From: Anthoceros angustus | Lineage: Eukaryota; Streptophyta; Anthocerotopsida; Anthocerotales; Anthocerotaceae | Assembly: GCA_010909165.1 (NCBI GenBank) | Contig: MU008195.1 | Span: forward strand, 186,001 to 250,000 | Direction: 5' to 3' | Length of the DNA: 64,000 nt | In this document: one piece after another, positions 37,891 through 49,744 of the stretch | How the letters are laid out: the number at the start of each line of letters is the position of its first letter | How positions within the stretch are numbered: position 1 is the stretch's first letter | The notes under the pieces: model-generated | What the model was told of the DNA's origin: nothing | Databases searched by the model: none | The model's input: only the letters and a program-made list of their open reading frames with translations | Program-made: the position numbers and the translations under genes

Positions 37891-40800
37891 ATGAAGCATC
37901 TGCTGAGGAAATTGCACCTCGGAGGCGGGCATGACGATCATCTAGATGGGGCGAGGATGCCGGAAGCGAGAGCAGCGGACGATACCGGTAGCGGAGCTGG
38001 CCGAGCCGGGCACGCTGAGTCCGCAGCGGCGTCGTCTGATCAGCGGCTGTCTCCTGCCAGCGCCATCTCGGGGTGGCTGGGTCGGCAGCTCCCGTCCATG
38101 GCATACAGCCAGGTGGGCGGGGGAGGGAGCGTGAGGCCGGGGAGGGAGAGTGTGGCCAGCGCTGGGGTGGAGGGGATTAGATCTGGGGGAACGCTGGCGG
38201 GGACCAACTCGGGGGTAGGCAGTTTTGGAGTGGCTTCGAGTGATGTGGATTATCAGTCTCTGGAGGAGGAGTATCAGGTGCAGCTGGCTATGGCGATCAG
38301 TGCATCCAACAATGAGCAGAACGTGGATCCAGAAATGCTAGAGATCGAGGCTGTGAAGAGGATAAGTCTTGGCCTGAGCCCGTCGACGGCTGCTGTGCAA
38401 GCTGAGGTCATTGCATATCGGTACTGGGTAGGTGAAGCTGACTGAGATTTGTAGAGGGCAGGGCATGAAGAGCGGTTCCCTGGTGTGATGCAGCTGGTTG
38501 TTGGGGCTGGCTGGGTGCATCTGTGAAGCTCTGAGTATGCTTACAGCATGTGGTGCGTTGTATTGTCACCTCTTCTGCTAGCTGCACTATGAGCTGTTCA
38601 TACTCCACATGTTCAGTGAATGGTGTGTGCAGTCTGTTACTTGCGGTTTGATTGAAGGTTCCGACATATCAGGAGTACAGATCGTCCGCACTGTCTAAAG
38701 TCCAAGAAAGCTTCATTTGAACCTTTGCATGTCTATTCTTGGTCGGCTGAAATCAGCGTAGTGCATTATGGTTACCAGCAAGGAAAGATCCAATCTTGCA
38801 CTTCTTCTGACGGGAAGACTGTTGCTGCTCTCACTTTGCAGACCTACAACTATCTTGGTTATGAGGACTATGTGGTAGACGGGTTTTATGATGTCTATGG
38901 TATCACTGAATCAACTATGCCCGAAAGAATGCCCTCTCTCTCGGATCTGGAAGCACTCCCTGTCATAGATACGATCACGTATGAAGTGGTCCTTGTAAAT
39001 AGAGCAACAGATCCTGACCTGCTTGAGCTGGAAAAGCGGGCACTGGCATTGGCGGATGAGCTTGGAGCTGGTGAGCCCGGCTATCGGAGCAGTGGTCTTG
39101 TGGAAAGTCTTGCACGTTTAGTGGCTGAACACATGGGTGGACCTGTGGCCAGCGACATCGATATGCTGACCGTGTGGAGAACAACAAGCTGGGCGCTGAA
39201 ATCCTCTATTCACAATATCGTGTTGCCCTTGGGTAGATTAAGCATTGGTTTAGCACGTCATCGTGCACTGCTGTTTAAGGTGCATTTTGCTGCTAGTATG
39301 CCCTTGGCTCGATGCCAGCTTCTCTTTTCTCCTCGTTTCTTTGCCTGTGCTTAATTTGATTGTGCAGGCACCTATCCTGGTTACTGGGCATTAACTGTAG
39401 ATAACTACACATGCATGTACATCCGTTTCAGGTTCTGGCCGACCATGTTGGGATCTCCAGTCGGCTTGTGAAAGGACGCCTCTATACTGGGCTTGACGAA
39501 GGTGCCTTAAACATTGTCAAGGGCGATGATGATCGGTATGCTTGTTTTCCTTTCCCAGTTGTCTTCCGAAGACTCTGCTGAAGCTGCAGTGTTGCCATTA
39601 GTACTAGGACTTTGAAGAAGTTGTTTGCTGCCTGCACTGTACACTTTTTGTTGTAAACACAGGTTTGCATTGTTGCCATCCGTGAAAGTGTGTTAGTTAC
39701 TTGAGAGTCATGTGCAGTTTGTGTTGTTTCGTGTTCATGCTTTTTGACAGGGAGTACATAGTAGACCTGGTGGGGGATCCTGGTACGCTCATTCCTCCTG
39801 ATGTGCCCGGCTCCTTAAATATTTTGGAACCGTCTACACTGAATGCACCTTTTGCAACCATTGGATCGGAGTCCAGGCAGGACGATGGTGTATCATCAAC
39901 AGAATCACATGGAGAACAAAGCAGGACATCTAGAGTGTCAATGTCCAGGACTGCAGAAACTTCAATTAATTTAACATGTGAGAGTCGGAGCAAATCAGCT
40001 CAACCTTTAGGGCCATTAGAGAGCGGCCCGACAGCCTCACAGCTTGTAGGCATCGACAAAAATGCTCCCCAGGGTATGGCTACCCTGGATTTGAAATCTG
40101 GCAGTGGGTATCTTAGTGGGTCAATAGAGGATAGTGAGCTTCGGTCTTCAGTCACCCAAACTCATAGTAGCCCAACTTCACATTGGAGATCATCTTCCTG
40201 GACTGAGGAACTCGGTCCACTAGAAGTACTACAAGTGAAAGATATCTCAGGGACGATGATTAATGTGAAGCCTCAGCCAGTAAATGCAGATGGAATGGAA
40301 CACAGCAGTCTCGCGGGACATCCTAGGCATGACACAGATGCATGCCATGAGAAGAATTCTCTGGAGTGTCTGGTTGATTGTTCTGCCTTCCCCAACTCAT
40401 CATGTCCAGTCTATGCAGTGGAAGAAGGCTTTCTGCAACCCAATGCAGCTGATGCTTGCACAAGCACGGCAGTAGGGAACATTAAGCATAAATCTGACGT
40501 GGGTGTAGAGCTTGCATACGGAGCTACAACTGTAGCACCCTCAGTGGTGACAAAAGACATGAAAGAGAAGTCAGGCATCATGGCTTTCAGCAGTTGTTAT
40601 AAGTTTGAAGCAACAGGTGAGCATGTGGAGAATTTGAGGAGCTGAATGACTCTCCTTGGAAAGAGTAATTATGTTGGAGGAGGTGCTAACATGAAACTTT
40701 CAGGTGAAGGACAGAGAACTGCGATTCCAGGCTGTCTCTACTCCCAGGAGTCTGTACTTGATGATGTGGCCGAGTGGGAGATTCTTTGGGAAGATATAGT

Positions 40801-43057
40801 GATGGGGGAACGGATAGGGCTGGGTAACTTGCATCCCTAGGCTCCAATTCTTTTCTGTGGTTCTTTCTGAAAGTATTGTGGTGACAATATGGCCTGTCAA
40901 AGTGCTAGTGTATATTCCTTAGGACTTAGATACTTGGAGGTGACCTGGCAGCATGTCATTGTGCAGGTTCATATGGTGAAGTTTACCGAGGAGACTGGCA
41001 TGGATCAGTAAGTGCTGACGTTTCTGTTGGGATCACTGCATGGATTTTGATTAGTTTTTCAAACTGATTTTAAGAATCAGCCAGGTTGGAGTTATGAATC
41101 AGAAGTATTTGTTGGTTGCTCTGCTGATGTTGCAGCAATGGCATCGCAGGAAGTCGCAGTAAAAAAGTTTCTGGACCAGGATCTCTCGGGAGATGCGCTT
41201 GAGGAATTCCGAAGTGAGGTGATTTTGACTGACTGGAGATACTTGCAAAGTGAGATGTTTTAGTGGTATAAAGCGACAAACAGTCATGTAAGGTGGTTTC
41301 TGATGAGTGCTTTTGGAAACAGGTCCGGATAATGAGGAGACTGCGGCATCCGAATGTCGTTTTGTTCATGGGAGCTGTTACTAGGGCACCTAATCTGTCG
41401 ATCGTCACAGAGTTCCTGCCCAGGTGATTGAAATGAGTAAATGGGTTGAGACAAAATGCTTACACCTTTGCATGCAGCTAGGTGAGAGCTAGACAAATTT
41501 TGCCGGCTTGAGTAAGTTCACACTTATGCTTGAGTTAGTGGGCAGTAGGAAACCCTGTCTCTTTCTTACACAAAAGTGCTGGGCTTGCAGGGGGAGTTTG
41601 TACAGGTTGATTCACCGTCCCAATAATCAGCTTGATGAAAGAAGACGGCTCCGCATGGCATTGGATGTGGTAAGTTTGTTCTTGGGATCTTGTCAGTAGA
41701 TGCATGAGAGTGGTAGCATATGCAGAGTCAGGTTATTCGCTTTACAGGGTACTCATGTGCCTACTTTTGCAGGCAAAGGGCATGAACTATTTGCACAGCT
41801 GCACCCCTCTTATTGTTCATCGTGATCTTAAGTCGCCCAATTTGCTGGTTGACAAAAACTGGGTTGTCAAGGTACATTTTGTTTTGAGCTTGTCACTGCA
41901 TTATCCTTTTTCATCCTACGTAGCATATTAACTGAGCTGTTTTCTCCATGGCAGGTCTGCGACTTTGGTCTCTCGAGAATGAAACACCACACATTTCTAT
42001 CCTCCAAATCGACAGCTGGAACTGTACAGAGCTAAGCTAGTTGAATTAGGATTTTAGTAATGAGAAGAATATTGTGTGTTTTGACTTGAAGCTGCTGTTA
42101 TTGGAGTTCAGGATTGCTGTGTGCAGTTCAGTGAGTCTCTCCCTTGTGGGTTTTCTAATACGCTGTTAACTTCTACAGCCAGAGTGGATGGCTCCAGAAG
42201 TTCTCAGAAATGAGCCGTCGAATGAGAAGTAAGCTTGTCGCAGTGGATTGCCCCAGTTCTTGACTTGCCTTTGTTGTGAAATTTGTTCTACCTGGCAAAG
42301 CATGCACATCCTTGATTGCGCCTCCTTTTGTGACTAATTTTGGCTGTTTGTTTTTGTGACTGGCCTTGCAGGTCTGATGTATATAGTTTTGGAGTGATAC
42401 TCTGGGAGTTAGCTACCTTACAACAGCCTTGGGCAGGAATGAATCCAATGCAGGTGGTTGGTGCTGTTGGGTTCCAACATCGTCGCCTTGAGATCCCTGA
42501 GCAGATGGACCCTGTGATAGCTCGAGTCATTCGAGAATGCTGGCAAAAGTAAGCTATTTCAATCCCATTGATCTAGGACTGGTGGGGGAACCAGATAGGG
42601 GAGTCAGGGGATCACTCCCTATGGTATGAGAGTGCTGAATGCTTTGTGTTCTCATATTTTTAAGAACGTTATCTCGTTTGTTTGTAAGGCCATATTGCTG
42701 TTGTGTTTTGATGTTTTCTTGCTGTATGAGTTGTGGTTGAGTTCAGTCTTCTCATTATTGCTGTGTGATGGCAGCGATCAAAGCTTGCGGCCCTCATTCG
42801 TGCAGTTGATGAATGCACTTAAGCCTTTGCAAAGGCCCATTCTTGCGACTCAACCTGACTCTCTAAGACACACTCCAACAGCTTGTCTGGTTCAGAAACC
42901 GCCGCAGCAACAACTACTTCTGCAGCAGCAGGCTGCCAGACCACGGTCTGCCAGACAAGATGTGAACAACAGAGTGTTCCCTGGTCAGATATTGTTGAAC
43001 AACAGATTGGATGCTGGTAGGGGTATTGCTTTTAAAGACATTCAGCTTGCCCCTTGA
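37891..43057 (+). CDS. EDR1-like: EDR1/CTR1-type Raf-like MAPKKK
   Basis: These kinases restrain defence, cell death and ethylene or stress signalling. Fourteen exons give 1010 residues: 37891-38427, 38842-39279, 39432-39535, 39751-40616, 40704-40823, 40967-41007, 41150-41218, 41323-41423, 41591-41669, 41773-41871, 41955-42023, 42179-42228, 42372-42548, 42775-43057. The start at [12 protein letters not shown] matches EDR1 proteins. The N-terminal EDR1 domain lies at about 140-370 ([46 protein letters not shown]). A long Ser-rich linker fills exon 4. The kinase begins near 680: GLGSYGEVY, the ATP lysine in [14 protein letters not shown] (about 801), DFG (about 821), then [13 protein letters not shown]. 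The AGT-PEWMAPE junction is split across exons. The tail is Gln-rich. All catalytic residues are intact. Confidence 0.95.
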
Positions 43058-43986
43058 GCTCGAGAATTTTTTCTAACACCTTCTCATGAAGTATATATTG
43101 ATGAGGTTGATAAAAATTCGAAATCTGTGATTTGGTAATGTCACCATGCACTATAACTTGTTGCAACTTGTAGATCAAATTGCGTCGCACGATTGCATGT
43201 ACTCAGATCCATCGTTGGTGGAGTGTAAACCTAAGGTATAATCGGACCGCAGAACGAAAGTCCAGGACGCCCTGAGCTTGCATTCGACCCTACACGATGA
43301 AGCACCGGGAACCCCAGCTCCATCCAAGCAGATTGATGACGCTGCCATGAAGGCCAGGAAATACGGATGTCCTCTCATGGGGAGGTGCTTTTGGTGAGCC
43401 TGCGGATCAGAAACGCGCCACCTAAGAGGCACACATTCTTGACCACTAACTAATCTGCGCACCATGCGCCCGCTATTTGGTGGAGCGGGCCTCCGCTTCC
43501 CAATCCCCCGACGGACCGCCTTCAAGACTTCCATTGCTGGACGGTGTAGGCCTGTCACAGACCATCTCGGCGCATCTGATGGCAGCTGCTCGCAACCTGG
43601 ATCCTACTACCGCAGCTAGAATGTCCGGCCCACTCTTACACTCCTGGCTGCAACCCGATCCAGCCCACTGCCAATTGCGTCCGCGTCACGCAGATGCCTC
43701 ACCCTGCTGCCTACACTGCGAAATTAACCGGGACGGCCTAAACGGTTTGCACTTGTTCGACCAGAAGGCTATGCACAGCAAAAAGCAGAGAGCATACGCA
43801 GGTAAAAAGGGCGCACACCAAAGGCCATTTCGGACGTTCCACTGATGTCTGTCCACGCCCAGAGTCTACAATTCGCCCCAGTGCCCTACAGACCCTGCTG
43901 CCTGCGTACAGTCTGCAGGTCCCTCCTGCGCTGCAAATTCACCTACCCGGCAGAACACCTATCACTATCTCGTTTCTGAATTTGAT
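43058..43986. other. Spacer; no supported gene
   Basis: This is the EDR1-like 3' flank and the promoter of the transporter. A 122-codon plus frame (43477-43845) exists but has no recognisable family, and its overlapping minus frame is equally open, so it is not called. Confidence 0.5.
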
Positions 43987-45432
43987 ATGCATAGCTTCAG
44001 GCAAAGCACATACCTATGCCTGACGAAGCAATGCATACCACCTAGTTCCTCCCTCGCTCCTTGCTTCCTGTCCCATTTTCCATGTTCAAAAAGCGGACGT
44101 GGCGGGGCGAGGATGGAGACGCTGGGCTGGTGCTGGTCCGGCAACGCCTACCCATATTGTCGGGCCCTGACGCCCCCTGAGCACAGAGCAATTGCGTATA
44201 CAGGACAAAGCAGGCCTAGGGTTTGCCGATTCCATGTGCTGACGGACATCGCCAAGCATGAAGACCATTTCCGTCCCTATCCCAGGGGAGCACGGGGCCG
44301 GGCTCAGCGGGCTCCCGGTCCCATGGCCGTGAGAGCCGACTCGGAGAAGCGGCTGCAGCAGGAGGTGGAGCTGGATTGCGTGGGGACTGGCGCGGATGTG
44401 GAGTGCCTGGTCCGCCCAGGGGCAGAGGAGGGGGAGAAGGTGGAGCTGGATGGAGCTAGCACCAGCACCAGCACCAGCACCAGGGGGGATGTGGATGTGG
44501 AGTCGGCGTCTGAGCTGCTGGAGAAAGTGCTGGACACGGCGCTGCTCATCTCGCCCTTCTTCTTCTGGGGCACGGCCATGGTGGCCATGAAGGACGTGCT
44601 GCCCAAGGCCGGCCCGCTCTTCGTGGCGGCCACCAGGCTGATCCCCTCGGGGGCTTTGCTGGTAGGGTTCGCGGCCTCGAAGGGGAGGAAGCAGCCGGCG
44701 GGGGCGCAGGCCTGGCTTGCAATCGCGCTCTTCGGGCTGGTGGACGCCGCCTGCTTCCAGGGTTTCCTGGTGGAGGGTTTGAGGAAGACCAGCGCGGGGC
44801 TGGGCAGCGTAATCATCGACTCGCAGCCGCTCACGGTGGCGGTGCTGGCGGCTCTCCTGTTCGGTGAGAGCATCGGGCCGGTCGGGGCTGCGGGGTTGGC
44901 GACTGGGGTGGCCGGGCTTTTGCTGCTGGAGGTCCCCCCGGAGGCGCTCCAGGGCGGGCTCAGGCTGAGCCTGGATCCGGGATGGAATTTGTGGGAGAGC
45001 GGGGAGTGGTGGATGCTGCTGGCGGCGCAGAGCATGGCGGTGGGGACTGTCATGGTGCGCTGGGTGTGCAAGTACTCGGACCCCGTCATGGCCACGGGAT
45101 GGCACATGATCCTGGGAGGGCTGCCGCTGCTAGTCCTGTCGGCGGCACAGCATGACCCCGCTTTGAGTGGGGGGTTGCAGGAGCTCCTACCTTCCGACTG
45201 GGCTGCGCTGGTGTACACCTCCGTGTTCGGCAGCGCCGTCAGCTACGGTGTCTTCTTCTACAACGCCACGCGAGGTAGTCTCACCACGCTCAGCTCTCTC
45301 ACCTTCCTCACCCCCATGTTCGCTGCCCTCTTCGGGTACCTCTTCCTGCACGAGACTCTCACCCCTTTGCAGCTGTTTGGAGCCACTGTCACTCTGGCTG
45401 CCATCTACATGGTGAATGTCAAGCAGTCCTGA
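43987..45432 (+). CDS. EamA/DMT-family membrane transporter, plastid type (WAT1-related)
   Basis: This is a drug/metabolite transporter superfamily protein, close to the plant plastidic EamA proteins of the At3g02690 type; the substrate is not known. The single exon of 481 codons contains two EamA halves, about 180-310 and 345-478, with ten or so hydrophobic segments: LLISPFFFWGTAMVAMKDVL, PLFVAATRLIPSGALLVGF, FLTPMFAALFGYLFLHETL. The first half ends in a typical SVIIDSQPLTVAVLAALLF. The N-terminal 140 residues are polar and basic, then acidic, which suits a plastid transit peptide and a soluble linker, including a short Ser-Thr repeat. The start could be 43987 or the ATG at 44113 (METLGW). 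Being intronless in a window of intron-rich genes is notable but not rare for this family. Confidence 0.93.
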   Translation: MHSFRQSTYLCLTKQCIPPSSSLAPCFLSHFPCSKSGRGGARMETLGWCWSGNAYPYCRALTPPEHRAIAYTGQSRPRVCRFHVLTDIAKHEDHFRPYPRGARGRAQRAPGPMAVRADSEKRLQQEVELDCVGTGADVECLVRPGAEEGEKVELDGASTSTSTSTRGDVDVESASELLEKVLDTALLISPFFFWGTAMVAMKDVLPKAGPLFVAATRLIPSGALLVGFAASKGRKQPAGAQAWLAIALFGLVDAACFQGFLVEGLRKTSAGLGSVIIDSQPLTVAVLAALLFGESIGPVGAAGLATGVAGLLLLEVPPEALQGGLRLSLDPGWNLWESGEWWMLLAAQSMAVGTVMVRWVCKYSDPVMATGWHMILGGLPLLVLSAAQHDPALSGGLQELLPSDWAALVYTSVFGSAVSYGVFFYNATRGSLTTLSSLTFLTPMFAALFGYLFLHETLTPLQLFGATVTLAAIYMVNVKQS

Positions 45433-45984
45433 TTGGGTTTGGAGCTGCTCTTTTTGCCCCTTAGCCGTGGCCATGGAGGAGCTAGTATCATGTACTAAAG
45501 CTATGGCAGAGCTAGTATCATGTACTAGGCTATGGCAACTGACTGCTTCAGGTGCAGCACGTCTCTATCCTCTCCTTCCTTTCCCTGGAGATTCCTGTAT
45601 ATAGTCTCCACTTCAAGCTGCTGTCTTGATTGTATCTACTCTATTGCGGTATGCAGCCAAGGATTATGAAGTGCCCTTACCCGACTCTATGAGCATTACC
45701 GGAACAAAACAAACCACAATTGGAGAGAGCCTTTATTAATCTATTAATGAATGAAGAATGGATGGAAGAATGCATGGAAGGTTAAGAAGTGTTCTCAACC
45801 CGAAGTACCTCATGTTTGCGAGGATGCAAGTAGGTCAAGAGGGGAATATGATGTTTGCAAGGATGCAAGCAGATTAGGAGGGGAGTATGTAGAACGCAAA
45901 GGAGGGGAGTATGATGTTTGCAAGGACGCAAGCAGGTCAGGAGGGGAGTATGTGAAACGCAAAAGAGGGGGAGTATGTGAAACG
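45433..45984. other. Transporter 3' flank and start of repeat block
   Basis: A CTAGTATCATGTACTA segment is duplicated at 45481-45530. From 45810 a tandem repeat begins (see next entry). No gene is supported. Confidence 0.5.
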
Positions 45985-45985
45985 C
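45810..45985. repeat. Tandem repeat, GGGGAGTATGATGTTTGCAAGGA type
   Basis: Units alternate GGAGGGGAGTATG, ATGTTTGCAAGGA and GCAAGCAGGTCA with variants. They read as a repeated Asp-Ala-Ser-Arg/Gly-Gly-Glu-Tyr-Val peptide in one frame, but that frame has no other support. The right end leads into sequence shared with 52788-53085. Confidence 0.8.
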
Positions 45986-47800
45986 AAAAGTTTGGGCTAC
46001 GGGGTTAAGTGAAGACATGCGAGAAACTTTTTTGCTCCGCTTGAAGCTGGAGTTGTAGGACCCTGGAGGTAGAGAGGATATGCAAGAAAAAAAGAAATGG
46101 GTCGAAATGACCTTCTGGTGAGGAGAAAAGGTAACCTACATGAGTAGTAGCAGAAACTCCTACCACGGTAAGCGCAGATACGAGTATAGCCTATCATTGT
46201 AGGAGAGTGGTCCAGCTAGCGTTTTGATCAGCTACCGATGTAGGAGTAGCTCCTACCACGTAGGAGCGTGGTAGAGGGAGCCTACTATAGTGAGACTAAC
46301 TCTTACCGTAGTAGGAGAGGAGTGACTAACTCCTACCGTGGTAGGAGAATGTCCTACCACCATAGGAAACAGGTTGCTAAGGAAGGAAGCCTATGTTTTA
46401 GGAAGGATAAGTGTGGGCTACGGACTTCCCTTGGGGGTTAGGAAATAAGTGGGGTTTTGTTTTTTTTCGTAGGTCCGAAGAGTAAAATAAGGCGGAAAAG
46501 GAGGAATAAGCGACGGCTTCGGATCAGGTTCGGAGTATACTCCGACCGGAGTGGGTAACGGACCCCGGTACCACTACGACGAGCTACGGACTGCGCACCA
46601 GGGTATTGGGATAAGTCCGGACCCCACTCCGGGTCAAAACAGGATAAGTACGCTAGGGAAAGTAATTTAGAAGATGAGTCGTGAAGTTAGACTGAGCGGC
46701 GCCACGTGGACGGCCCCGAGTGGAGGTCGGGCATGCGCAGTAGACTGACTGCTGGGGCCAGGCGGGTATTCACGCCCGCGACCGGCAACAGAAGGCCGAG
46801 TACGCGCGCGTAAGGCCGCAGTAAGCCATGCACTCGCGCTATTGATGGGGAAGGCACCTCCGCCCGCCGTTACTCCAACGGCACCGACGAGGAGGGTCAT
46901 TTCGGCGACTGAGACTCGCAGCTCTCGCGCCCGCAACCCCGCCCTCGGCGCTATCTCCGAACGCCAGCATTCGCTGCTCACCGCTGGGTTGGAGCAACAA
47001 ATCAAGAGGGCGATCGCACTGCCCCGACAATCGCAAAGGAGAAAAGGTAACCTACATGAGTAGTAGCAAACTCCTACCACGGTGGCGCAGATACGAGTAT
47101 AGCCTATCATTGTAGGAGTGGTCCAGCTAGCGTTTGATCAGCTACGATGTAGGAGTAGCTCCTACCACGAGGAGCGTGGTAGAGGGGAGCCTACTATAGT
47201 GAGACTAACTCTTACCGTAGTAGGAGAGGAGTGACTAACTCCTACCGTGGTAGGAGAATGTCCCTACCACCATAGGAAACAAAGTTGCTAAGGAAGGAAG
47301 CCTATGTTTTAGGAAGGATAAGTGTGGGCTACTGGACTTTGGGGGTTAGGAATAAGTGGGGTTTTGTTTTTTCGTAGGTCCAAGAGTAAAATAAGGCGGA
47401 AAAGGAGGAATAAGCGCAGACGTGCTCGGGGATGCTCCGAGTATACTCCGACCGGAGTGGTAACGGACCCCGGTACCACGACGAGCTACGGATCGCGCAC
47501 CGGGTATCGGATAAGTCCGGACCCCACTCCGGTCAAAAGCAGGATAAATACGAGAAAGTAATTTAGAAGATGAGTCGTGAAGACGGTGGCGGGCGCCACG
47601 TGGGCGGCCACGAGTGGAGGTCGGGCATCGGCAGGGGCCGTACCGAGGCCGTTATAGCGGTATTCACGCCCGGGGATGCGGCAGCGTAAGGCAGTCTGTG
47701 GCGTAAGGCCGCAGTAAGCCATGCGGAGGAGGCGGGAGGATCCTGTGAGGAGAAAAGGTAACCTACATGAGTAGTAGCGAAACTCCTACCACGAGGAGCG
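45985..47800 (+). repeat. R2: tandem copies of a retroelement-derived segment
   Basis: The block GAGAAAAGGTAACCTACATGAG occurs at 46123, 47039 and 47750, so the unit repeats with periods of 916 and 711 bp. Copies share CCTATCATTGTAGGAG, TAGTAGGAGAGGAGTGACTAAC, the CCTACCGTGGTAGG palindrome (46332-46345, 47241-47254), GTATACTCCGACCGGAGTG, and a CGCCACGTGG...GGAGGTCGGGCAT block. The left edge (45985-46140) matches 52788-52985, which ties R2 to the gypsy-like family on the right. No intact gene is visible. Confidence 0.8.
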
Positions 47801-48167
47801 TCATTTCTCATGCGACCTCGAGACAATTCTCGCGATCTCTTGCGCTCGCAACCCCGCCCTCGGCGCTATCTCCGGCATCTTGGCAGCTCACGTTGGGGGT
47901 TGGAGCGTGACGCGTGAGGCGCATCGTGCCGGTCTCGGACAATCGATCTGGAGAAAGGAGAAGAAGGCGATGGGACCCAAGAAGGTCATGGAGGTATGGG
48001 AGCCATGGAACCCGTAGAGCGCAACATTGTAACCCGCGCTATCCGGACTTTGGGCCGTACGGAGGAGGCGGGAGGATTGGTCAAGAGTGGCACCTAGACG
48101 TGTTCCAGTCGTCTGACATTTGATGACCTGGTCCGGGAGTTCGCCGGAAGATGTTGGCGGCCAACAA

Positions 48168-48190
48168 GGAGGTTCGATCCAAGAACCTCC
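48168..48190. repeat. Short inverted repeat GGAGGTTC..GAACCTCC
   Basis: Perfect 8-bp arms flank a 7-bp loop (GATCCAA). The same 23 bases occur again at 49722-49744. Confidence 0.85.
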
Positions 48191-49610
48191 GGAGGATCCT
48201 GTGAGGTGGACCTTGAGGTCCCGAGGGCGGCTTACAACCGCCCAATGAGGAGGTTGGGGCGAGTCCCAACCCCTCAAGGCGAGGGGAAGATAGAGGCGAA
48301 GGGCGCGAAGTCTAACACAGCACAACAACCAACGGTGGTTGATGCCTGACCACCGGACAGGTGAGGGCAAGTCGGGATCATTGTCCATCGGAACTTGCTC
48401 ACCAAGGTGGATCACCTTGGTGATAATTTATTGGTGTTCCCGCATGCAGCAGGGCAAGAGGGCGATCGGGAAGGATCATCTTCGCCAGTTCACCAGAGGC
48501 CCACAAGCCGAGGAGCGAGAAGCCACCTCCGCTGTGACTATCCCCATACCCGATCCATGTGGGGACATTACGACCTCAAGGATGGGGAAGTAGAGCGGCG
48601 CCCGAAAGGGTTGGCGGCCCTACGAGCGAGGCGGGCAAAGGCGCCCGAGGTAGAGGCCCGACCCCTAGGGCCAAACGGGTCCGGAGGAGGACGATCGAGG
48701 GATACCGACCATACCTGAACGGACCCCTCACCACCTAGGGAAGTGTGGAAGATATCCCCGCTTCCTCCTCTTGGTGCCTCACGAGTGGCAAGAGGCGAGG
48801 AGGCGGGCAAAGGCGCCTGAGGTAGAGGCCCGACCCCTAGGGCCAAGGAGGAGCCCCGACGAACTCGCCGGCAATCAAGAGGCGAAGAGGCGGTGCCACC
48901 CGCCAACGCAAAGACTGACGGTGCTCAGGTTTTGCCCCCGCCCCACGAGTGGCAAGAGGTCAAGAGGCGGTGAGAAGGGCGAAGGGACGCCGCCAAGGAG
49001 CAGGAGGTCACCGCAAAGAACCCCACTGAGCCGGGTCCTGCCGACCGGGAGAGGCAAGGGGCCCCGAACCCCTCACCCTCCGAGCCCTGTGACTAAGAGG
49101 GCTAATAAGGAATTGGCGGCCAAGAGGGCCAAGGAGGTGAAGCTTGACCTCAAGATCAGACCTAAGGGACCCGATTAGGTCCGAGAGCCCCGACGAACTC
49201 GCCGGCAATCAAGAGGCGAGGAGGTGGACCTTGGAGGTCCTTGGCGGACCGTGAGATGCCCGCCCCACTACGGACTTTTGGGGCCTCACCCACGGCAAAT
49301 GGAAGAGACACGGCAGTCCGCCATGGACGGTATGCTCTGGGGTCTCTGCGGGACAGCCGAGAAGACCCAGGAGGTGGAAGCCACAAGGAGGCGCATGGTG
49401 CTCCTCCAGGAGCAATTGGAGGCGGCCCAGGAGGCGAGGAGGAAGGCGGAAGCTCTCGGCCGCATCGAAGAAGGGAAACGCCGGGAGGCCGAAAGAGAAG
49501 TCTGGTCCATTCGACAGACTGACTAAATTCCTTCACCGGTGGAGGAGGCGAGGAGGCGAGGAGGCCCAAGCGGGGTCAAGACCTCCGCAGTGAGAGGGGT
49601 AGCGCAGAAG

Positions 49611-49712
49611 GAGGCGAGGAGGCGAGGAGGCGAGGAGGCGAGGAGGCGAGGAGGCGAGGAGGCGAGGAGGCGAGGAGGCGAGGAGGCGAGGAGGCGAGGA
49701 GGCGAGGAGGCG
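49611..49712. repeat. 8-bp tandem repeat (GAGGCGAG)n
   Basis: About a dozen perfect copies of GAGGCGAG follow one another. Since 8 is not a multiple of 3, the reading frame rotates and gives an eight-residue Glu/Ala/Arg/Gly period. Shorter runs of the same motif occur at 49540-49560, 49970-49985 and 50058-50075, so the motif spread within this element. Confidence 0.9.
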
Positions 49713-49721
49713 ATGGAACAA

Positions 49722-49744
49722 GGAGGTTCGATCCAAGAACCTCC
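49722..49744. repeat. Second copy of the GGAGGTTC..GAACCTCC inverted repeat
   Basis: Identical to 48168-48190, and followed by the same CGGAGGA. Confidence 0.85.

Noticed and set aside
44086-45218. Long minus-strand frames of 300 or more codons
   Set aside because: They are antisense shadows of the EamA transporter, produced by its high GC. The plus frame has clear transmembrane segments.
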